Below, piece after piece: positions 57,540-64,000 of a stretch of 64,000 bases of DNA. A program made the translations under genes and the position numbers. Source of the DNA: Umbilicaria muhlenbergii. Taxonomy: Eukaryota; Ascomycota; Lecanoromycetes; Umbilicariales; Umbilicariaceae. The DNA lies in assembly GCA_000611775.1 (NCBI GenBank), contig KK106981.1, positions 8,271,548 to 8,335,547 of the forward strand. The letters are read 5' to 3'. Positions within the stretch are counted from its first letter, which is position 1, and the number at the start of each line of letters is the position of its first letter. The notes under the pieces were generated by a model, which worked only from the letters and a program-made list of their open reading frames with translations, did no database searches and was not told where the DNA came from.

Positions 57540-58868
57540 ATGTCCGGTCTGATAATCCCAGAACGCTACTCATCTCTCCTCTCCATCTCGCGCCAGACTG
57601 GCCTCAATGACATCAAGAAACGCAAGGTGAGCGCGTCTTCCATGGTATCAACCGCATCCTCAGCCGCCGAGTTCGTATTCTCGAAGATCGAAGACGTCAG
57701 CCTTGGCATCGAGTATGTCGACGAGATGCGCGAGGGCCTGAAAGAAGCCTTTGATGATGGAAATCTCCCCGTTTCACAATACAAGAAAGCCATCGAGGAC
57801 GTAGAGCAATACAGCAAGCCGAAGGAGCGTGAGATTGTAGTGTTGAAAAGGCAGAAGAAGTTGATCAAGGACGACTTGGAAGAAAATGTGCCCTCGTATA
57901 CCAGGCTTGAGGATGCCTATGCAAATATCATCATGAACAAAGTGATGGCCGCAACTGCCAAGCCGAAGAAGAAGAAATATAACCAGAGTGCGTTCAAGGA
58001 AGGGGTAATCGCCTTTTATGGGGCTGAACGGGACTCCGAGAACGATGGGAATATAGATTCACTATGGTGTCATCTCACGGGATGGCAAGCTCTTGCAGAC
58101 GTCAAGGCCGCGCATATTGTACCAAAGTCATTAGAATCAAATGAGCTCTCGTACCTTTTTGGGGCAGGTGAGGTGATATTGAGTGATGCCAACAACAGTA
58201 GGTTTTGTCAGGACTGTTCTAGGTGTGTGAAAGCTGACACAAGAATAGGGCTCACCTTACATCGCAACATTGAAGAAGGCCTTGACTCAGGAAAGATTGT
58301 CCTTATTCCTCTGCCGCCCGAAAAAGGTGAAGAGACAAAATGGAAATGTGTCCTCACAGACAAAAAGATAGGGAAGAAGATGGTGTATTCTGGAATCAAC
58401 TGGAGTGTAAGCTCTATTTATCTATTTATTCAATAAATATGATTCTGATGAGGATAGGACATCGATGGAAAACGGTTGAAGTTTCTAACTGCGAACCGCC
58501 CAGCACGCCGATACCTTTACTTCCGCTACATCATCACATATCTCCAGCATAAAAAAGAGGGAACGTTGGCATGGGTGGGAGATGCTGAAGCGAAAGGGAG
58601 GATGTGGGCCACTCGGGGACCGTACCTGCGCCAGTCAATGCTCATATCCATGGCAAGAAGAGTCTCGGATCACTCCCTCCCAGAAGTTTTCTACCACCAG
58701 ACCACATTTGAGGAAGCAGAGGCAGATGAGTCGGTCAGACGACCACAGGAGGAGGCGGGGATGGTGCTATCACTTGCAAACAGGCTGAAGGAGGAGAAGG
58801 AGGCGGCGAAGGACAAGATGATGAGACTCAACAACAGTGAGAGTGATGATGATGATGATGATGAATAG
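57540..58868 (+). CDS. HNH-domain protein (putative nuclease), Asp-rich C-terminus
   Basis: Exons 57540-58406 and 58458-58868 (51-bp intron, phase 0) give 425 aa. Residues ~30-165 are helical and charged (VEQYSKPKEREIVVLKRQKKL). The HNH_2-type core runs from WCHLTGWQALADVKAAHIVP (first His) through SDANNSRFCQDCSRC to LTLHRNIEEGLDSGKIVLIP (last His). This arrangement is common in fungal HNH proteins of unknown role. C-terminal part: RRYLYFRYIITYLQHKK, a helical KEEKEAAKDKM and a run of seven Asp ending in Glu, encoded by a GAT/GAC microsatellite that can vary in length. Adjacent to the decayed repeat tract. Confidence 0.85.
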
Positions 58869-58917
58869 TAGTAATATACTTCCTAGGTATTCTGTAGCTT
58901 GCTTAGATTACATCAAT

Positions 58918-59061
58918 TGTGATTTCTATTGCTTTACGAATGTGTACTAGCGTCTCAGAGGAATAAAAGCCGCTCTGAGAATAAGAGCTCACTTATGAAC
59001 TCGCTCTGATTACGCTCCTATGAGCACTTAGTTAGATTTTTCGCTTCGTAGCACACACAAT
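58918..59061 (-). repeat. Dispersed ~140-bp repeat, copy B (inverted relative to copy A)
   Basis: Reverse complement aligns end to end with 46822-46959. Several CpG or C positions of copy A appear as TpG/CpA in copy B (for example TTCGTAAGCGAG versus TTCATAAGTGAG), fitting decay of the copy beside the AT-rich tract. Confidence 0.8.
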
Positions 59062-59330
59062 ACACATTATCAATCACATATGATAGCAACATGATAAAAA
59101 ATCTCCTCTGGAGACAGAATCCCTGAGTTGAAAGAATAATTGAAATGAATTTCTGATGTTTTCATCTATTCTGACGCTGTTGAATAGTGCGCCTAGACTC
59201 AAGTACTCCAGCTGAGGCAGCCTAGTAAGGCTGCCGCTAGGGGTGGCGAGGACCTCATATAGCATGCAGAGTTTGCATCACTTACTCACGTACGTGGTGC
59301 ACAACATCTATCATATGCTTAGATACCTTT

Positions 59331-59348
59331 TATCTATCTATCTATCTA
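59331..59348. repeat. (ATCT)n microsatellite
   Basis: Four perfect TATC/ATCT units with related words on each side. Confidence 0.8.
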
Positions 59349-59808
59349 GCATATCTATTAGGTTATGAGCCCGGGGAGCACTACTGTTAAGCAATAACAA
59401 AGTCATGAAAGAATCACCCCTGTCATACAGAAATTGCGCCTGACTGCTCACCCCTCATACCCTTAAACCACCATGGCCAACAATGACCAACACGCAGTGT
59501 GATGAGAATGAAGTTGAGTACATCAGCACTACATATACTACTGATGAGTTCAGCAGACAGAAGTGCTTGATGCATCACATAAACACAGTCATCTGCACAA
59601 GTTAGTTGTTGATCTGAATATTAACAACGTTCAATGAAATCATATGAATCACAACAATCAATCACAATTTTCTAAAGAGGCTGAGGAGGACATGTCAGCA
59701 TCACCTCATAAAAAAGAATGTTCAAGTGAAAAGAACTCTGTTTCAGTTGAGTCATCAACAGGTATGATCAATATATAATGAGCTGTCTCATCAGTCACTG
59801 ATGAATTT

Positions 59809-60240
59809 ATGAAAGATTGCATAATGATGAGGTTGAAGCAATCAGCTAAGTCACAGGCAGATGTTGTGACATTAAATTTATTCACTCTTAAGAAGCTCTG
59901 TATGAGAGTGTTCTCTGAGAAGCAAACTTCATATGATGCAAGTGCTCTGGTAGTTGACACCTTTGAGGCATGTTTGAAGGGCGCAAATGCACAATGAGCA
60001 ACTGAAAAGAATGCTGTCAAGGGTCAAGACAGAAGAGATCAGAAGAAGAATGCTGTTAAAAGTCAAGACAAAAGAGATCAGAAAAAGAATAATCAATTGA
60101 AGATTATTGAATCATGTTCATATGAAGAAGTGATCACTAAGAGTCAGAGTGAAGAAGATGTTCAAGAGAGAAACATACACTTGAAAGTCAGCACTGATGA
60201 GAGGGATTTAAAAGTCAGCACTGACAGAAAAGAGTTGTGA
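59809..60240 (+). mobile_element. Transposon-derived ORF fossil with 39-bp tandem repeats
   Basis: A readable stretch includes LNLFTLKKLCMRVFSEKQTS and DASALVVDTFEACLKGANAQ, then a 13-residue repeat (two copies, NAVKGQDRRDQKK-like, 39 bp apart near 60010 and 60049). The fragment looks like a repeat-family coding region decayed by CpG mutation. Element class not certain; broken in several places. Confidence 0.45.
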
Positions 60241-60340
60241 GTCAATGCTGACAGAAGAGAGTTGAGAGAGTTGCAGATCAACATCAGCTGAAGAGATTAA
60301 AAAGCTGAATCAGTGAAGAGCTGAATCAGCAGAGGGCTGA

Positions 60341-60450
60341 GTCAGCAGAGAGTCAATCAAGTGAAGAGATTAAAGCTGAGTCAGTGAAGAACTGAATCAG
60401 AAGAGAGTTAATCAAGTGAAAAGATTAAAGCTGAGTCAGCAGAAAGAATT
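60341..60450. repeat. ~57-bp tandem repeat in the AT-rich tract
   Basis: Two adjacent units of the form GAGAGTyAATCAAGTGAArA, then GATTAAAGCTGAGTCAG, starting about 60347 and 60403; shorter GCTGAGTCAGCAG words recur upstream. Confidence 0.65.
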
Positions 60451-60608
60451 AAATCAAGAGAGAAAAACAAAGTAAAATGTTAACTGTTACACTAATAAAC
60501 AACTAAGGCTTGTATGATGATGTAGGTTGAGTAACTTGAGTATAATCACAGAAAAAGTATTGAATAATGTGTTTAAACTCAAGTACTTCAGCTGAGGCAG
60601 CTTAATAA

Positions 60609-60860
60609 TGTGAGCATTCAGTGTACAGAACTCATCAGGTGCTAATTTAAAATAAAAAAAATTATATTTAACAACAGCACAACCTTGTGAAGATAACTTT
60701 CATTAATAAATTAATCTCATGAGAAAGCTCAATTAATGAACATCACTTCAACACTTCATGAAAGTGATTATAAAAGTCAACATCATTAATGACATCTTGC
60801 AGAAGTGTGATTCAACAATGAACATCTTATGAAGACAGCTTCACTGAGGTGATGTAACAA
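60609..60860 (+). mobile_element. LTR-like terminal repeat, forward copy (decayed)
   Basis: Starts TGTGAGCATTCAG and aligns, with many transition-type differences, to the reverse complement of 63240-63511. Shared blocks include CTCATCAGGTGCTAATT, TTAACAACAG, CATCACTTCAACACTTCATG-like and GAAGACAGCTTCACTGAGGT. Confidence 0.6.
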
Positions 60861-61515
60861 GTGATGTCATAATGATCAGAGTGATATTATCATTCAATGA
60901 ACTATAAGTATGATTCAATGAACTAGACAAGATTCAATGAATTATCATGATCATGTAATGACCTTTAGGGTTAAGATCAAGTGAGGGAACTAATAATCAT
61001 AAATTTAAGAGATTACATTTAATACATGAGTTGAGCATGAGCTCCTAACTATGAATCTACCTGTGATTATATAGACTATAGAAGACTCATGTGCTCAGTG
61101 TGCTCATCATGCTTATCATGATGAGCAGAGTGAGCAACATGATATAACACTTCATGCTCATCATGCTTGACAGGTGAGCAAGGTGAGCAGTATCATGTGT
61201 ACACTCACACTGCATACTTTGCTAATACTATAGTGCAGGAGCCTTAACATTAGCTTTTTCCTTAAAATTTTCATCCTTAAAAACTTAAACATCTTCATGC
61301 CTTCTTTCTGAGTGCAAAAGAAACTCAACTTCTCTTAATGATGTCATAATTTTTTTCACAGGCTCAACCTCACTCCTTCTGTCATGCAATCATGTAGGTG
61401 ATGTGTTGATGACGTGAAAGATTATCATGTGAGTGATGATTTTAAAAAGTGTGTTACTTGCATTTAAACTGAGAAGTCCTGCAACCTTTCTTTTAATAAT
61501 GCTGACTGAGAAAAA

Positions 61516-61764
61516 GTGAAAGTTGAATTGACTTCTCTGAAGGAAAAGACTTCTGCTGCTGAGGAAATAATTGCTGAGGTGTCAGCTAAGTTAGTCTGTT
61601 TGTGCAAACAGAAAAGACTGTTGCAACACTGTCAGAAAGACTTTATCTCTCATGAGTTCATGAACATTAAAGAGCTGAAGGCAGAGGAGAGCAAGCAAGC
61701 AGAGGCTTTAACTTCAATCTTTACTTCTGAACTTTTCAACTTCTCAGTGTTAAATGACCTCTGA
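61516..61764 (+). mobile_element. Antisense ORF fossil beside the chromovirus remnant
   Basis: An 82-codon open frame, helical and charged (MKVELTSLKEKTSAAEEIIA; LVCLCKQKRLLQHCQKDF), on the strand opposite to the integrase. Its position just past the chromodomain end and its coiled-coil character suggest an extra element-encoded ORF. Fossil; family assignment is inference. Confidence 0.4.
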
Positions 61765-61789
61765 GGTTCAGGTTCTGTTGTCAGAATTG

Positions 61790-63060
61790 ATGTAATTTCA
61801 TCACACAATGAGTAAAATTCTCTTCTGATTCTCATGTGTTTTCTGCTGTGTCATAATCTTTTCACTTGATTAAGTAATGAAGCTCATCATCAACTTTCTG
61901 TTGATTTAGAATTTCCTTTACCTTGAACTCAGCATCTTGACTCTTCAGGTTGATCTCTGATGAATTTATTTATAATGATGTTTTCAGATCTGCTGATTCA
62001 AGTAGAGATATATGAAATACTGAGTGTATTCACATGAATGATGAAAGTTTAAATTCATAGTTGACACTTTCTTTCTTCTTCATAATCTGAAAAGGTTTTA
62101 ACTTCTTGTGATTCAATTTATTACTTGATCATGTTGTCTTGATGTTGCATCATAAAAAGTATACTTTACTCTTCTCTTCAAGAGTAAATTTCTTATCTCT
62201 TTTCTTATTATAATATACTGCTGATCTTTCTGAGGTAAATTTTATGTCTTGTTGTAGTTTCTTATGAAGGTTCTTCAGTTGATTCACTTGTATTTTCACT
62301 TTCTGTGTTATGTCTTTCAGCCCTTTTACTTCATTCATAGATGAGTTGAACCTGTAGTTGATGTAGAATGATGATACCCTCATGAATTCTGTTGTCACTG
62401 TATTATAAGTTAACTGAGCTATCAGTAAGAGTTCTACTCAATTGATTTATTAATAATTAACATAGCAGCGCAAGTACTGTTTTAATGTTTAATTTAATCA
62501 TTCAGTCTGCTCATTCATCTGAGGATGATATGCTGTGAACAGTTTATGATGAATCTCTAGTTGATTCACTAATGATTTTCAAAACTTGAAAGTGAAGAGT
62601 TTATCTCTGTCTGAGATTATTTCTTTCAGCAGCTCATGATTGACTGTTATGATTCTTAAAAATGTGTATGTTAATTCTTCTGCTGATGATGATTTCTTAT
62701 AAAGTATGAAGTATTCATACTTCATAAGTTGATCTGTTATTATGAGGATAACATCATACAACACTTTCATCAGTGATTCCTTTAACTGTGATAACTTTAC
62801 TATGAAGTTCAATGTGATGCTTGATCATGATCATGATAATGTTGATGATGACTTCAACAATTCATATGATTTATGTCACTCAGCTTTGTTTTTTCAGCAT
62901 GTGTCATATTTCTGAATGATCTCTTTGACTTTTTTCCTCATGCATGAGAAATAATATGTTTTAATGAGTCATTTCACTGTTTTGTTGATTCCCTGATGAT
63001 CATTCATTTTGTTGAAATGACTTTCTTCTATCAGTGCTTCTCTCAAGCTGACTGTAAGCG
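61790..63060 (-). mobile_element. Ty3/gypsy chromovirus fossil: integrase and chromodomain
   Basis: On the minus strand, from right to left, I see an H2C2 zinc-binding region (around 63060-62870), the integrase core (62812-62579, containing ILIITDQLMKYEYFI and EEIISDRDKLFT), the integrase C-terminal part (62398-62150, with LQQDIKFTSERSAVYYNKKR) and a chromodomain-like segment (around 61970-61790, with QKVDDELHYL). These identify a chromovirus. Reverse transcriptase is not seen in the window. The copy is old, strongly mutated and broken many times. Confidence 0.8.
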
Positions 63061-63239
63061 TATTATCATGAGGTAATATCTTAACTAAGGAATTATGAAG
63101 CTATGTGACAATAGTGACTTAAACTTATAGTTGATGGTTTGCAATAGTATGATATTGCTAGTAGGTAGAGAATTATTGCTAAGAAAGAAAATGAGACATA
63201 CTCTGACCTCATAATATATCTCTTCTGAAGTTAACCTGC

Positions 63240-63511
63240 CTGAGGAAGATCTCATGAAGCAGTCACCTCAGTGAAGCTGTCTTCATGAGGTGTTCATTGC
63301 TGAATCACATCTTCATGAGGTGTCATCAATGATGTCAACTTCTTTAATCACTTTCATGAAGTGCTGAGAGTGATGTTTATTGACTGAGCTCCCTCATGAG
63401 GTTGATTCACTAGTGAAAGTTACCTTTGCAAGGCTGCACTGTTGTTAAGCATAATCTTTCTTATTCTGAATTAGCACCTGATGAGTTTCATACATCACAT
63501 GCTCACATTGC
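63240..63511 (-). mobile_element. LTR-like terminal repeat, reverse copy
   Basis: On the minus strand a G9 polypurine-like tract (63512-63521) is followed within a few bases by TGTGAGCATGTGATG, as a 3' LTR start would be, so the body of this element would lie to the right, mostly outside the window. Inverted relative to the copy at 60609. Confidence 0.55.
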
Positions 63512-64000
63512 CCCCCCCCTTCAAAGGCTCATGCCCTCATGAGTATGATGACATTCACAGTTGCAAGCCTTCACTGAGAAGTGCTTCATAATGCATCAGT
63601 AACAGTTAAAAAAAATGACCCTGTAGGTCAGAAAAAAAAAAAAAAAATTAAAATCATAAAAAAAAATATGTTGTGAAGCTCATTAAAACTCAGTGAGAAA
63701 AAGAGTCTCCCTTCACAAGATGTTTGTGAAGTTATGATTGATTTATACACTGACTCAATGTTCATGATGATTGTTGCTCATTTGTGAGCCTGTTCAGCTG
63801 TTCATGAGGTTGTTCAGATTCACTTTGCCAAGCATCATGAATGGCTCCACGTGAGTCATAAGGTCAGAGTTTTCACTGTCAGCAACCTTTGCAACTTCAA
63901 CCCTCTCACCCTCATCAAGTAAGTTCATGATAATGATTCTTATGATGCACTCTTATGATGTTTGCCTCTGTGATGCTTGCCTTCATGATGCTTGCCTTTA

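Larger units (their letters stand above)
59062..64000. other. AT-rich, CpG-depleted, gene-free repeat tract
   Basis: Nearly 5 kb in which CpG is almost missing while TGA, TCATGA, CTCATG and similar TpG/CpA words dominate. No host gene is visible. Contents: tetranucleotide repeat, duplicated words, transposon ORF fossils, LTR-like arms and a gypsy integrase remnant, listed separately. A poly-A/T stretch lies near 63630. The tract runs off the window end, so its full size is unknown. Probably heterochromatic. Confidence 0.85.

Noticed and set aside
60000-60480. CRISPR-like short repeat array
   Set aside because: Units are imperfect, adjacent without spacers, and lie in eukaryotic decayed transposon DNA.

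Overview
The window is nuclear DNA of a filamentous ascomycete (Pezizomycotina; Dothideomycetes is my best guess from the gene families, not proven). Evidence: genes split by short 45-100 bp GT..AG introns, often with CTAAC-like branch sites, on both strands at about one gene per 2.5-3 kb. Typical Pezizomycotina families are present: Zn(II)2Cys6 factor, HET domain, DUF3176, MAPEG, NCS1 permease, and a Goodbye-NACHT NLR. One scaffold gap (run of N) lies at 55338-55662.

Left half (1-33 kb). An OTU-fold protein whose catalytic Cys and His look replaced; a membrane protein with a frame break; a truncated PAQR (adiponectin-receptor/haemolysin III) relic; an APH-type kinase pseudogene; a large membrane glycoprotein, also with one frame break; a type I membrane sensor-like protein; an intact microsomal-type epoxide hydrolase; a long disordered protein; a secreted aspartic protease; an ankyrin protein ending in four 43-residue repeats; a 931-aa cell-surface protein with seven ~66-residue repeats; an NCS1 uracil/allantoin-type permease; and a small membrane protein.

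Middle (33-53 kb) is accessory in character. A 281-bp hAT-type MITE has perfect 8-bp target duplications. Two near-identical ~256-bp LTRs lie 5.2 kb apart, and the same pentamer flanks their outer edges. Between them sits a gene for a Zn2Cys6-C2H2-trypsin-like protease fusion. Then come a gene remnant split by the second LTR, a decayed HET-domain gene, a DUF3176 membrane protein and an intact-looking Goodbye-NACHT-TPR-ZZ NLR. NLR, HET and protease domains are the usual parts of fungal allorecognition and regulated cell death, so this is the most interesting block. Joint function is inference.

Right end (53-64 kb). A phosphatidylserine-decarboxylase-like enzyme, an inverted-repeat element interrupted by the gap, a MAPEG protein, a small hypothetical and an HNH-domain protein. 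From about 59 kb the DNA becomes AT-rich, gene-free and nearly devoid of CpG while rich in TpG and CpA. It holds fossil transposons, including a minus-strand Ty3/gypsy chromovirus integrase-chromodomain remnant. The mutation pattern looks like repeat-induced or methylation-driven decay aimed at CpG rather than the usual CpA.
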